64,000 bases of DNA from Planosporangium flavigriseum (GTDB lineage: Bacteria; Actinomycetota; Actinomycetes; Mycobacteriales; Micromonosporaceae), in NCBI RefSeq assembly GCF_011947225.1, contig NZ_JAATVW010000011.1, forward strand, positions 1-64,000. The letters run 5' to 3'. The notes beneath the pieces are model-generated. The model saw nothing but the letters and a program-made list of their open reading frames with translations, did not search any database and was not told the origin of the DNA. Numbering within the stretch: position 1 is the stretch's first letter; each line of letters begins with the position of its first letter. The translations under genes and the position numbers were made by a program. Positions 19,392 through 28,557 of this stretch are shown here, one piece after another.

Positions 19392-19497
19392 GAGTGCGCC
19401 ATGGCTGCCAATGGATCGAGAGGAGGTGATCGAGAGCCAGTCAATCACAGGCCACGCCATACCACTGTGACGACGGTAGCGAAGGAGAACGGTCACC

Positions 19498-20097
19498 ATG
19501 ACCACACACCCCCACCCCGACGCGGCGGCAGTCGGCCGCCGCGCGACCCAGATCCTCGACCTCATCGAGAGCAGTGACGAGCACGCCCGCTTGGTGGACT
19601 CCACCCGGAAATACCCCGACTGCTGGGCGACGTTCACGGGCTATCCGATCATCGCCCGCTTCGATCTTGAAATGGACGCGGAACCCCTGTTCCGCGAGGC
19701 ACTACGGGTGTTGTGCCTGAAGTCAGCCGTATACGAACTAACCGGCGGCGACGAGGAGGCGGCCGAGCTGGTCGTGTCCGCGCCAGTGGACGAGATGGTC
19801 CACGCCGTGCTCGCGCAGTACACACTGTGCGCGTCGATGACTCGCCGCCTCGGCATCCAGTTCGTGCACATGACCGACCGGGAACGCTTCGGCTGGCACC
19901 GAGGCGATTACACCCACGAGTGCTACCTGGCGGCCGGTTGGGGCGAGCCCACCGAGCGGTACTGGATCGACGCCGACGAGACGAGGCGGCGTCTGAAGAT
20001 CCTCAACAACCGGTACGCCAGCATCGGCATTCACAACGAGGGCCGGCGTCACGACATCGACTTCAACAGGGGTGACCTCGCGCTAGTCGTGGGTTAA
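19498..20097 (+). CDS. Hypothetical protein, 199 residues
   Basis: Not recognised. The protein is mixed alpha/beta in appearance, with acidic and histidine residues scattered (EMVHAVLAQYTL, HRGDYTHECYLAAGWG), and no signal peptide or membrane helix. AAGGAG lies upstream of the ATG. It ends 15 bases inside the convergent neighbour. It sits with the small genes of the accessory block. Confidence 0.65.
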   Translation: MTTHPHPDAAAVGRRATQILDLIESSDEHARLVDSTRKYPDCWATFTGYPIIARFDLEMDAEPLFREALRVLCLKSAVYELTGGDEEAAELVVSAPVDEMVHAVLAQYTLCASMTRRLGIQFVHMTDRERFGWHRGDYTHECYLAAGWGEPTERYWIDADETRRRLKILNNRYASIGIHNEGRRHDIDFNRGDLALVVG

Positions 20098-20544
20098 CTC
20101 CACGGAGAGCACCCGGCGCATCGCCGCGACAACATCGCGAGCCGGAAACCGTCGGGCTGCGATGGCCTCCGCACGGCGCAAGGCGGAGGCCATCGCGTCG
20201 GCGTCAGCGGTCCGCAGCGTGGCGATCAACCAGCCCTCCAGATCGGTCGCGTCCTCGGGTAGTTCGAGGTGGGCCGAGCTCGGCGCGGGCGGCTGTTGCG
20301 TGATCGGCGGCACTGGTTTCCCGGCGCTGGCGTAGGGGCCCACCGGCAGCCCGACCCGGTACGGGTGCACGCACACGGGCGTCAAGGTGTGCACGTTGAC
20401 GCGGTAACCGATCTCGGGCTCGTAGCGGCTGTCCGGGCCGGGCCGGTCGGAAACGTCGAACTCCCCCAAGCCGAGCACCTGGGCGGGGCAGACGACGCAG
20501 GTGCTTTCCTGCCAACAGTCCAGTCGCTGTCCGGTGGTACCCAC
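20083..20544 (-). CDS. Hypothetical protein, 153 residues
   Basis: Not recognised. The N-terminal half has three cysteines (CWQESTCVVCP), the middle is proline-rich, and the C-terminal half is helical and alanine-rich. GTG 20544 has no clear ribosome-binding site. It overlaps the convergent 199-residue gene by 15 bases and is divergent from the HD-domain gene by 45 bases. Confidence 0.55.
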   Translation of the reverse strand: MGTTGQRLDCWQESTCVVCPAQVLGLGEFDVSDRPGPDSRYEPEIGYRVNVHTLTPVCVHPYRVGLPVGPYASAGKPVPPITQQPPAPSSAHLELPEDATDLEGWLIATLRTADADAMASALRRAEAIAARRFPARDVVAAMRRVLSVELTHD

Positions 20545-20589
20545 GCGCTAGAAGGTACCGCCGCCTCCCGGACAGGGGGATACCAACCA

Positions 20590-21162
20590 ATGACGGTCTT
20601 ATCCCGGCCACGACATCCGATCGTCGCCGAAGCCCTTGAATTAGCACGCGTCTGGTGTTCCGGGCACATGATTGACGGTGCACCCGCGCTCGCGCACGCA
20701 GTGGATGTCGCCCTAGCCCTCGGCCGGCACGTGCCTGATGCCGCGCCCGAGCTTGTCGCCGCCGTCCTGCTGCACGACTCCCCCGAATTCGCGCCGTCTG
20801 ACATCGGCCTCGACACCACCCTGACCACCCGCCTCGGGGCGGAGGTTACCCGCGTCGTACGGGCGATGGAGCGTGAACACATCGTCATGGCCGAGCGAGC
20901 AGTGCCGGATGTCGGCACCGGAGATCTGTGGGTCACGTGGGCCAGCGCTGCCGACAAGCTCGTCAGCCTTCGATCGATCCTGCGCCGGGCGGCCCGATCC
21001 GCCGACCAAGCCGCCTACTGGCGCACCCGTACGGCATTCGTGGCCCGCGTACCGTACTTCCGCGCTTTCCACACCCGGACAGCCCCACATTTGCCGGCAC
21101 GCATGAGCGAAGAACTGGAACGGCTCGTCACGAGAGCTGAACGGACGACCGGTCGAGCATGA
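20590..21162 (+). CDS. HD domain protein, MESH1/SpoT-hydrolase-like
   Basis: A 190-residue protein with an HD metal-site pattern: a first histidine in AHAVDVA, LLHDSPEF, and a late aspartate in ASAADKLV. This order is that of stand-alone (p)ppGpp hydrolases (MESH1-like) and related HD phosphohydrolases, which would remove pyrophosphate from an alarmone or nucleotide. The activity is inferred from motifs only. A GGGGA element lies about ten bases before the ATG. It closes the accessory block, before a deletion scar. Confidence 0.75.
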   Translation: MTVLSRPRHPIVAEALELARVWCSGHMIDGAPALAHAVDVALALGRHVPDAAPELVAAVLLHDSPEFAPSDIGLDTTLTTRLGAEVTRVVRAMEREHIVMAERAVPDVGTGDLWVTWASAADKLVSLRSILRRAARSADQAAYWRTRTAFVARVPYFRAFHTRTAPHLPARMSEELERLVTRAERTTGRA

Positions 21163-21301
21163 GGGTGGTTCACCTATCGTGGCGCGGTCCACGATCCATG
21201 GGCGGCAGTTCGCCGCTTCCCGACATCGTGACCTCCGGTACGGATAGATCAACGCAAGATATCCGAGGCCACGCTCTGTTGTAACACTTCCGATAAAAGC
21301 G

Positions 21302-21334
21302 GCGGCCCGCCGACAGAACCTGCCGGCGGGCCGC
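21302..21334 (-). terminator. Hairpin terminator after the formamidase remnant
   Basis: An 11-bp stem (21302-21312 with 21324-21334) is followed on the minus strand by CGCTTTTATC, a short T-run. It lies 22 bases beyond the end of the minus-strand formamidase-like remnant and probably was its terminator. Confidence 0.75.
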
Positions 21335-21356
21335 TTGTTCGTCAGCGCCCGAGGGC

Positions 21357-21652
21357 TCAGGCGAAGTCTGCCTTGCGGATCACGCCGTGGACGCCGACGG
21401 TACGGTCGACGACCTGCGAGACCTCGAAGTTGGCGGCAGCCGACAGGTACGCGTACGCGATCGCACGGTCCATGCCGAGGTCGTGCTCGAGGAAGTCGAG
21501 CGCGTTGACCACGGCCCGGCGCATCGCGACGTCCAGGTCGTTGATCTGCGCGCCACCCCGCGAACCGTCCGGGTCGGACAGGCCGACCGGCACCCAGAAC
21601 TCCGGCGTCTCGACGAACGGGTAGTGGTACGCGACCGACGGCGCGTCCTTGG
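21357..21652 (-). pseudogene. C-terminal remnant of an acetamidase/formamidase-like gene
   Basis: About 98 residues, ending IRKADFA, are readable. They contain VAYHYPFVETPEFW, LDFLEHDLGMDRA and FEVSQVVDRTVGVHG, which resemble the C-terminal end of FmdA/AmdA family amidases (usually 300-400 residues). Reading back, the frame stays open to about 21652 and then stops resembling the family exactly where a plus-strand remnant begins. There is no plausible start codon with a ribosome-binding site. The gene has lost roughly three quarters of its 5' end. Confidence 0.6.
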
Positions 21653-21988
21653 ACCGGCTTCCCGTTCCCGGCCGGCGGCGCTTCGGTCTTCCGGGTGACG
21701 CCGGGCAACGCGCCGGTCGCGGTGGCGTCCGGGTTCACCAACATCGTCGACATCGCGGTGGACCGGCGCGGCCGGATCTACGTACTGGAACTCGCCAAGA
21801 ACAGCCTGCTGTGGGGTGACCCGACGGGCGCGCTGTACCGGATCGACCGGGACGGTAAGCGTACGGAACTGGCCGCCGGCCAGCTGACCATGCCGGGCGG
21901 CGTCGCGGTCGACGAGCACGGCACGGTGTACGTGTCGAACAGGTCGACCTCGGCCGGCGGTGGCGAACTGCTGCGGATCAAGGGCTGA
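21653..21988 (+). pseudogene. C-terminal remnant of a ScyD/ScyE family protein gene
   Basis: An open frame of 111 residues begins inside the family core (TGFPFPAGGASVFRV) and continues through SGFTNIVDIAVD, LYRIDRDGK and VSNRSTSAGGGEL to a normal stop. It matches the last third of actinobacterial ScyD/ScyE beta-propeller-like secreted proteins, usually over 300 residues. The signal peptide and first repeats are missing, and the frame has no credible upstream start. It abuts the formamidase-like remnant head to head. Confidence 0.65.
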
Positions 21989-21996
21989 ATTGGATC

Positions 21997-22024
21997 GGGG
22001 CCGTCCGGACATCCGGACGGCCCC
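21997..22024. terminator. Bidirectional hairpin between the ScyD remnant and purU
   Basis: A stem of about 12 bp (GGGGCCGTCCGG with its complement) and a loop of about four bases lie between two converging ends. It can serve transcription from either side. There is no U-run on either strand. Confidence 0.7.
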
Positions 22025-22029
22025 GCCGG

Positions 22030-22884
22030 TCAGCTGAAGATGATGGTTCGGTTGCCGTTGAGCAGCACCCGGCGTTGGCAGTGCCACTCGACCGCGCGGG
22101 CCAGGGCGAGCCGCTCGGCGTCGCGGCCGACCCGTACCAGGTCGTCCGGGGACGGGCGGTGGTCGACCCGGATGACCTCCTGCTCGATGATCGGGCCCTC
22201 GTCCAGGTCGGACGTCACGTAGTGCGCCGTGGCGCCGACCAGCTTCACGCCCCGTTCGTACGCCTGGTGGTAGGGCTTGGCGCCGGCGAAGCTCGGCAGG
22301 AACGAGTGGTGGATGTTGATGGCGCGCCCCTCGAGCTCCTTGCACAGCTCGTTCGACAGGATCTGCATGTAGCGCGCGAGGACGACCAGGTCGACGTCGT
22401 ACTCGCTGACCAGCGACAGCAGCTCGGCCTCTGCCGCCGGCTTCGTCTCCGGGGTCACCGGGAGGTGCGTGAACGGCAGCCCGGCCGCTTCGACCATCGG
22501 GCGCAGGTCCTCGTGGTTGGAGACGACCAGGACCAGGTCGCCCGACAGGGAGTTCGTGCGCCACCGGTAGATCAGGTCGTTCAGGCAGTGGTCGAACTTG
22601 GACACCATGACCAGCACGCGCGGCTGCGCGGATACGTCGTACAGGTCCCACGTCATCCCGAAGGCCGCCGCGACCGGTTCGAACTCCCGCGAGAGGTGAG
22701 CGACCGTCAGGTCGGAGGACTCGCTGACGAAGCTGGTCCGCATGAACAGGCGGCCCCGCATGCCGTCGTCGAACTGCTGGTGCTCGGTGATGTCGAGACC
22801 GAGCTTCACCAGGTACGAGGTGACGGCGTGGACGATGCCGGGGCGGTCGGAGCAGCTGAGCGTCAGCACAAATCGGCGTTGCAT
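22030..22884 (-). CDS. purU: Formyltetrahydrofolate deformylase
   Basis: PurU hydrolyses 10-formyl-THF to formate and THF, freeing folate when one-carbon units are abundant. The protein has 284 residues. An N-terminal ACT domain (about 5-85) begins LTLSCSDRPGIVHAV, followed by a formyltransferase domain with NIHHSFLPSF (the N-x-H pair) and SDLDEGPIIEQ (the catalytic Asp). It is the last gene of the minus-strand demethylation arm, 16 bases behind sdaA. PurU is a known partner of betaine/sarcosine demethylation clusters, which make methylene- and formyl-THF. Confidence 0.95.
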   Translation of the reverse strand: MQRRFVLTLSCSDRPGIVHAVTSYLVKLGLDITEHQQFDDGMRGRLFMRTSFVSESSDLTVAHLSREFEPVAAAFGMTWDLYDVSAQPRVLVMVSKFDHCLNDLIYRWRTNSLSGDLVLVVSNHEDLRPMVEAAGLPFTHLPVTPETKPAAEAELLSLVSEYDVDLVVLARYMQILSNELCKELEGRAINIHHSFLPSFAGAKPYHQAYERGVKLVGATAHYVTSDLDEGPIIEQEVIRVDHRPSPDDLVRVGRDAERLALARAVEWHCQRRVLLNGNRTIIFS

Positions 22885-22900
22885 GTGGTTGTCAGTCCTT

Positions 22901-24268
22901 TCAGCATTCCACGACGTTCAGGGCCAGGCCGCCACGAGCCGTCTCCTTGTACTTGTCCTTCATGTCCGCACCGGTCTCCCGCATCGTCTTGATCGCTTTG
23001 TCGAGCGACACGTGGTGGCGGCCGTCTCCGCGCACCGCCATGCGCGCGGCGGTGATCGCCTTCACCGACGCGACGGCGTTGCGCTCGATGCACGGGATCT
23101 GCACCAGGCCGCCGACCGGGTCGCACGTCAGCCCCAGGTTGTGTTCGATACCGATCTCGGCGGCGTTCTCCACCTGGTCCGGGGAGCCACCGAGGACCTC
23201 GGCCAGGCCGGCGGCCGCCATCGAGCACGCCGAGCCCACCTCGCCCTGGCAGCCCACCTCCGCCCCGGAGATCGACGCGTTGCGCTTGAACAACGACCCG
23301 ATCGCGGCGGCGGTCAGCAGGAACCGGATCACGCCGTCGTCGTTGGCGCCGTCGACGAACCGGATGTAGTAGTGCAGCACCGCCGGCACGATCCCGGCCG
23401 CGCCGTTCGTGGGCGCCGTGACGACCCGGCCTCCGGCGGCGTTCTCCTCGTTGACCGCGAGCGCGAACAGGGTCACCCAGTCCAGCGCGTACAGCGGGTC
23501 GTCGGCGTCGCCCCGGGCGTGCAGTTTCGCCAGCAGGCCCGGTGCGCGGCGCGGCACCTTCAATCCGCCCGGAAGCACCCCGTCGCGCTCGCAGCCGGCC
23601 CGTACGCACTGCCGCATGACGTCCCAGATGGCGAGCAGGCCGTGGCGGATCTCGGCCTCGCTCCGCCACGCCTTCTCGTTCTCCAGCATCACGTCGCTGA
23701 TGGACAGACCCGTCTCGCGGGTTACCGCGAGGAGCGCGTCGCCGGTTGTGAACGGGTACGGGACCGGAGTCGGGTCCTCGACGATCCGCGGCTGGCCGTC
23801 CGCCGGGTCGAGGACGAACCCGCCGCCGATCGAGTAGTACGTGCGGTTCACGACGTCCTGGCCCGCCGCGTCCCGGGCCCGGAACTGCATGCCGTTGGAG
23901 TGCAGCTCCAGCCGCTTACGCCGGTGCAGCACGATGTCGTCGTCGACGTCGAACTGGATCGGATGCGACCCGGCCAGCATCAGCCGCCCCGTGCTCTCCA
24001 CCCGCGCCCGGGTCGGGCCGGTGACGGCCGGGTCGACCGTCTCCGGCGCGTGGCCCTCGAGCCCGAGCAGGACCGCGTTCACGCTGCCGTGCCCGTGCCC
24101 GGTGGCCCCGAGAGAGCCGAACAGCTCGACGGTCACCCCCGCGACGTGGCCGAGGTCGGTGTCGCTCTTGATGGCGTCCAGGAACATCAGGGCTGCCCGC
24201 ATCGGACCGACGGTGTGCGAACTCGACGGTCCGATGCCCACCTTGAACAGGTCGAAGACGCTGACCAT
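22901..24268 (-). CDS. sdaA: L-serine ammonia-lyase, iron-sulfur type
   Basis: This enzyme deaminates L-serine to pyruvate with a [4Fe-4S] cluster. The single chain of 455 residues has the beta domain ([20 protein letters not shown]) followed by the alpha domain. Cluster cysteines are visible in [14 protein letters not shown] and IPCIERN. The protein ends in a cysteine (VVEC), as in bacterial L-serine dehydratases whose terminal Cys occupies the active site. Only three bases separate it from the upstream flavoprotein gene. It would take serine made from glycine plus methylene-THF to pyruvate. Confidence 0.95.
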   Translation of the reverse strand: MVSVFDLFKVGIGPSSSHTVGPMRAALMFLDAIKSDTDLGHVAGVTVELFGSLGATGHGHGSVNAVLLGLEGHAPETVDPAVTGPTRARVESTGRLMLAGSHPIQFDVDDDIVLHRRKRLELHSNGMQFRARDAAGQDVVNRTYYSIGGGFVLDPADGQPRIVEDPTPVPYPFTTGDALLAVTRETGLSISDVMLENEKAWRSEAEIRHGLLAIWDVMRQCVRAGCERDGVLPGGLKVPRRAPGLLAKLHARGDADDPLYALDWVTLFALAVNEENAAGGRVVTAPTNGAAGIVPAVLHYYIRFVDGANDDGVIRFLLTAAAIGSLFKRNASISGAEVGCQGEVGSACSMAAAGLAEVLGGSPDQVENAAEIGIEHNLGLTCDPVGGLVQIPCIERNAVASVKAITAARMAVRGDGRHHVSLDKAIKTMRETGADMKDKYKETARGGLALNVVEC

Positions 24269-24271
24269 CGA

Positions 24272-26728
24272 TCAGCGCTTGATCTTGTCGCCGGCCGGGT
24301 CGTACGGCGGACGGACGTGCAGAGTGGCCGAGCACAGCGTGCCGCCGACGTTGATCTGGTACGAGCCGTTCTCCAGGTAGTCCTTGGTGACCGGTTCGCC
24401 GTCGCGGCACCGGACGTAGGCCAGCGCGACGCACCCGTTGACCGTCTCGCCCCACGCGGCCGAGCTGACCTGCCCGACGGCGTGCCCGTCGCGGAGCACC
24501 AGCTCACCGCCCCACATCATCACCTCGGGGTGGTCGAGGACGAAGGACACCAGCTTGCGCCGGGGCCCCTCGGCCCTGGCCTTCTCGACGCTCTCCCGAC
24601 CGATGAACGCGATCTCGGACTTGAGCTTGCAGGTGAACAGCAGGCCCGCCTCGACCGGGTTGTAGTCCGGCGTGAGGTCGGAGCCCCACGCGCGGTACCC
24701 CTTCTCCAGCCGCAAGGAGTTGATCGTGTAGTACCCCGCCTGGACGAGGCCGAACTCGGCGCCCGCTGCCAGCAGCAGCTCGTACACCCCGACCGCGAAC
24801 TCGGTCGGCACGTACAGCTCCCAGCCGAGCTCGCCGACGTAGGTGATGCGGGTCGCCCGGACGGTCGCGTACCCGAGACCGATCTGCTGGCTGGTCGAGA
24901 AGGGGAAGCTGTCGTTGGACAGGTCGACGCGGGTCAGCTTCTGCAGCAGGTCGCGCGACCGGGGGCCCATGACCCCGTACACCGCATAGGAGGACGTGAG
25001 GTCGGTGACGCTGACGTGCTGGTCTTCCCGGATGTGCCGGCGGATCCAGTCGAGGTCGCGCTGCACCGACCCGGAGCCGGTGACGAGCATGTACTCGTCG
25101 TGGCTGAGCCGGGTGACCGTGACGTCCGCCTCGTAGCCGCCGCGCTCGTTGAGCATGCCCGTGTAGACGGCGCGGCCAGGCGCCACCGCGACATCCGCGG
25201 TGCACAGCCACTGCAGCAGCTGTTCCGCGTCGCGGCCGCTGATCAGCAGCTTGCCGAACGACGTCTGGTCGTAGAGCGCCACGCTCTCGCGGGTGGCGCG
25301 CTGCTCCGCCGCCGACCACGGCAGCCAGTTCGGCTTGCCCCACGTGTACTCCAGCGAAGGCGTGACGCCGGCCGGCGCGAACACGTTGACCCGCTCCCAC
25401 CCCATCTTCGACCCGAACGACGCGCCTGCCGTCGCCTGCAGGTGGTAGGCCGGGGACCGGCGGAACGGCCGCGCGGACGTGAGCTCGCGGTTGGGCCACG
25501 GCACCTCGTAGTGCAGCCCGAGGATCTCGGCGACCCGGTCGTGCAGCCACTGGTTGTTGCCGTTGAACGGGGCGAAGCGCCGGATGTCCACACCGGACAG
25601 ATCCGTCTGGGGCTCGCCGCCCACGATCCACTCCGCGAGGGCGCGCCCCGCTCCGCCAGCCGAGGCGATGCCGACCGAGTTGAAGCCCGCGCCGACGAAG
25701 AAGTTCTTCAGTTCGGGCGCCTCCCCGAGGATGAACTGGTTGTCCGGAGTGAAGCTCTCGGGTCCGTTGTAGAACTTCTTGATCCCGGTGTGGTGCAGCG
25801 CCGGAATCCGGTGCAGCGCGCTGTCCATCAGGATCGAGAAGTGGTCCCAGTCCTCTTCGAGGAGCTGGAACTCGAACGGGTAGGGCAGCTGGTCCGGCGC
25901 TACCCACGGCTTCGCCTCGGGCTCGAACCCGCCGACGACGAGCCCACCGACCTCCTCCTTGAAGTAGGTGTAACCGTCCGGGTCCCGCAGGATCGGCATC
26001 ATCGGGTGCACGCCCTCGATGCGCTCGGTCACCACGTAGAAGTGCTCTGCCGAGTGCAGCGGCACGTTCACGCCGGCGAGCGCCCCGACCGCCTTGGCCC
26101 ACTGGCCGGCGCAGTTGACGACGATCTCGGCCTCGATGTCACCGTGATCGGTACGGACGCCGGTCACCACGCCGTTGCGGTGGTCGACCCCGATGACCCG
26201 CACGCCCTGCAGGATCCGCGCGCCCCGGTCCCGGGCGCCCTTGGCCAGCGAGTTGGTCACGTCGGTCGGGTTCGCCGTGCCGTCGCCGGGCAGCCAGATC
26301 GCGCCGACCAGGTCCTCGGTCTCGAGCACCGGGTACAGCTCCTTCGCCCGGCTCGGGCTGATCAGCTCGCACTCGAGGTCGTACGCTTCCGCCGCGGCAG
26401 CCGTCCGCTCCAACTGGACCATCCGGTCCTGCGTGCGGGCCACCGTCACCCCGCCACACCGCTTGAACCCGGTACTGAGGCCGGTCTCGGACTCCAGTTC
26501 GCTGTACAGCTGCGCCGAGTACTGGACGAGCCTGGTGCCGCTCTCGCTCGACCGCAACTGGCCGACGAGACCGGCCGCGTGCCAGGTGGTGCCACTCGAT
26601 AGCCGACCCTGCTCCAGGAGGACCAGGTCGGTCCAGCCGAGCTTCGTGAGGTGGTACGCGACGCTGGTGCCGATGACGCCGCCGCCGATCACGACGACGC
26701 GCGCGCGGGTGGGCAGGGTTTGACTCAT
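24272..26728 (-). CDS. Dimethylglycine/sarcosine dehydrogenase-like flavoprotein (copy 1)
   Basis: An 818-residue two-part enzyme. The N-terminal DAO-type FAD domain (about 1-400) has VVVIGGGVIGTSVAYHL and TTWHAAGLVGQLR, whose histidine is the covalent FAD site in dimethylglycine dehydrogenase. The C-terminal half is a GcvT-like folate-binding fold with ERVNVFAPAG and an aminomethyltransferase C-terminal barrel. The family removes an N-methyl group and hands the formaldehyde unit to THF. ATG 26728 is preceded by GAGGAG. A paralogue lies at 29542-31956. Its electrons probably pass to the EtfBA encoded nearby. Confidence 0.92.
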   Translation of the reverse strand: MSQTLPTRARVVVIGGGVIGTSVAYHLTKLGWTDLVLLEQGRLSSGTTWHAAGLVGQLRSSESGTRLVQYSAQLYSELESETGLSTGFKRCGGVTVARTQDRMVQLERTAAAAEAYDLECELISPSRAKELYPVLETEDLVGAIWLPGDGTANPTDVTNSLAKGARDRGARILQGVRVIGVDHRNGVVTGVRTDHGDIEAEIVVNCAGQWAKAVGALAGVNVPLHSAEHFYVVTERIEGVHPMMPILRDPDGYTYFKEEVGGLVVGGFEPEAKPWVAPDQLPYPFEFQLLEEDWDHFSILMDSALHRIPALHHTGIKKFYNGPESFTPDNQFILGEAPELKNFFVGAGFNSVGIASAGGAGRALAEWIVGGEPQTDLSGVDIRRFAPFNGNNQWLHDRVAEILGLHYEVPWPNRELTSARPFRRSPAYHLQATAGASFGSKMGWERVNVFAPAGVTPSLEYTWGKPNWLPWSAAEQRATRESVALYDQTSFGKLLISGRDAEQLLQWLCTADVAVAPGRAVYTGMLNERGGYEADVTVTRLSHDEYMLVTGSGSVQRDLDWIRRHIREDQHVSVTDLTSSYAVYGVMGPRSRDLLQKLTRVDLSNDSFPFSTSQQIGLGYATVRATRITYVGELGWELYVPTEFAVGVYELLLAAGAEFGLVQAGYYTINSLRLEKGYRAWGSDLTPDYNPVEAGLLFTCKLKSEIAFIGRESVEKARAEGPRRKLVSFVLDHPEVMMWGGELVLRDGHAVGQVSSAAWGETVNGCVALAYVRCRDGEPVTKDYLENGSYQINVGGTLCSATLHVRPPYDPAGDKIKR

Positions 26729-26790
26729 GGAGGTGCTCCTCAAACGGTGTGGCTCGGTGACCCGGTAGGCCGTCAGGTGACCGGTAGGCG

Positions 26791-28377
26791 TCAGTCGAGC
26801 GCGGGTGCGGGTGCGGCGTCGCCGTCGGCGATGGGCGCTGGCGCCGCGGTCGCTGGCGCGGCGGCCACCCGGTGCTCGGACGCGATGACGTGGTCCTTGC
26901 GGTGCTGCGCGGTGAAGTAGTAGAGGGCTCCGACGGCGAAGATCACGGCGATGACGATGACGCCACCCCAGGCGTAGACGCCCTCCCCGTAGATGAGCTC
27001 ACGCGGCCAGATCAGGTTGATCGTCATGAACAGGCCGTACGCGACCGCGACGCCGTTGATCACGAGGCCCCGGCCTCGTCCCAGGGTGAAGAGCCCGGTG
27101 CGACCCCGGTCGGCCGGCCAGCCGCCCAGCCGGCGCCGGAACACCGGCAGGGTGACCATGAGGTACGCGATGTAGACGATGATGATGGCGACGCTGGTGA
27201 CGAGGGTGAAGATCTTGGCGTTGCCGAGGTTCACCAGCAGGATGCCGATCGCGATCACGCCCGAGACGATGGACGGCGCCGCCGGCGAGTGCCGCTCCTC
27301 GGTGACGTGGGCGAGCCGCTCGCCGAAGGGCAGCCGGTGGTCGCGGGCCATCGAGAACGCCACGCGGATGGCCGCGGTCTGGATCGCGAGCGTGCAGACG
27401 AAGATCGCGAACGCCACGTCGACGAGCAGCAGCTTGCCGAGGGTGCTACCCAGGACGTCCTGCAGGATCATCGGTAGCCCGCCGGCGCTCAGGTCCTCGA
27501 TCGACAGTGTCTTGGTGGACATCAGCGCGAGGATCAGCAGCAGCGCGCCCGCGGCGCCCGAGGCGGCCAGCGCCTGCAGGATCGCGATCGGCGTCCGCCG
27601 TCGCGGGTCCTTGGTCTCCTCGGCGAGCGAGGAGGCGGTGTCGAACCCGTACATGACGTACGCGGGCATGATCGCCGCTAACAGGATGGGCGCAAGCAGC
27701 CCGAGCGTGCCCCAGCCGGGCAGGCCGGGGCCGGCGCCCTGGGTCTCCAGGACCACCTGCGGTCCGCGGCGAATATGGACGGCCAGCAGGACGAGGATGA
27801 GGATGACGCCGACGAGTTCGGCGATGACGCCGACATTGTTGATCTTCGCCATCACCTTCACGCCGAGGACGTTGATGATGGTCGTAATAGCGATCGTGAC
27901 GCTCGCGAGGAGGACGGCGTTGACGGCCGGGTTGTCGAAGACCTCGAACCCGCTCCAGATGGCCGGCAGGACGATCTGCTCCGCCATCGCCACGGCCGCG
28001 ACCGAGACGATCGAGCCGACCAGCATCATCCAGCCCGCGAACCAGGCTCCGGCGCGACTCGACACCTGCTTGGACCACTGGTAGACCGACCCCGCGATCG
28101 GGTACCGGGCGCCGAGCTCACCGAACACGAGCGCCACGCAGAACTGGCCACCCAGCACGAGCAGCCACGCCCAGAACAGCAGCGGGCCGCCGAAGCCGTA
28201 GCCGAAGCCGAACAGCTGGAACATCCCGGTGAGGATCGAGATGTAGCTGAAGCCGGCGGCGAACGACGAGAAGCTGCCGAGGCTGCGGTTGAGTCTCTGT
28301 CTGTACCCGTGACTCGCAAGGTCGTCGCTATCGGCGGTCTGGGCGCCCCCGGATACAACGTGAATTCGCTCAGTCAT
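26791..28377 (-). CDS. APC family amino acid/amine permease
   Basis: An integral membrane transporter of 528 residues with about 12 hydrophobic segments. The early motif GFSYISILTGMFQLFGFG and ELGARYPIAGSVYQW are typical of the APC superfamily, in the branch that carries amino acids, GABA and amines such as choline or ethanolamine. ATG 28377 has GGAGG upstream. It lies between the two demethylase-like flavoproteins and beside a choline/ethanolamine-kinase-like gene, so a methylated amine or amino acid is the likely cargo. Confidence 0.9.
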   Translation of the reverse strand: MTERIHVVSGGAQTADSDDLASHGYRQRLNRSLGSFSSFAAGFSYISILTGMFQLFGFGYGFGGPLLFWAWLLVLGGQFCVALVFGELGARYPIAGSVYQWSKQVSSRAGAWFAGWMMLVGSIVSVAAVAMAEQIVLPAIWSGFEVFDNPAVNAVLLASVTIAITTIINVLGVKVMAKINNVGVIAELVGVILILVLLAVHIRRGPQVVLETQGAGPGLPGWGTLGLLAPILLAAIMPAYVMYGFDTASSLAEETKDPRRRTPIAILQALAASGAAGALLLILALMSTKTLSIEDLSAGGLPMILQDVLGSTLGKLLLVDVAFAIFVCTLAIQTAAIRVAFSMARDHRLPFGERLAHVTEERHSPAAPSIVSGVIAIGILLVNLGNAKIFTLVTSVAIIIVYIAYLMVTLPVFRRRLGGWPADRGRTGLFTLGRGRGLVINGVAVAYGLFMTINLIWPRELIYGEGVYAWGGVIVIAVIFAVGALYYFTAQHRKDHVIASEHRVAAAPATAAPAPIADGDAAPAPALD

Positions 28378-28467
28378 TTCGGTTCCTCCACTATGGAGAT
28401 GCAAGCCGAGGTGATTAGGGGATGCGCACGTACGGTGATGGAAGATGCGGGCGCCGGTCGCCGGCAT

Positions 28468-28557
28468 CGGAGCGTTGGTCAGGCGGAGCGTTGGTCAGGC
28501 GGAGCGTTGGTCAGGCGGCGCGTTGGTCAGTCGGCGCGCTGGTCAGGCGGCGCGCTG
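28468..28557. repeat. 16-bp tandem repeat, five full copies and one partial
   Basis: Units start at 28468, 28484, 28500, 28516, 28532 and 28548 (unit CGGAGCGTTGGTCAGG with drift to CGGCGCGCTGGTCAGG). The first three copies are identical. The kinase-like gene on the minus strand ends inside the fifth copy (stop at 28543-28545). Sixteen is not a multiple of three, so the array is mainly non-coding, between the kinase and the permease. Confidence 0.95.

Noticed and set aside
16478-21356. Attachment sites or an integrase marking a mobile element
   Set aside because: No tRNA gene, direct flanking repeat or recombinase was seen, so mobility of the accessory block is not claimed.
22742-26602. A 1286-residue plus-strand open frame
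   Set aside because: It lies antisense to sdaA and the flavoprotein gene, is rich in Arg, His and Asp as expected for a GC-rich shadow frame, and shows no family motifs.
28468-28557. A CRISPR-like array
   Set aside because: The 16-bp units are directly adjacent with no spacers and there are no cas genes, so this is a simple tandem repeat.
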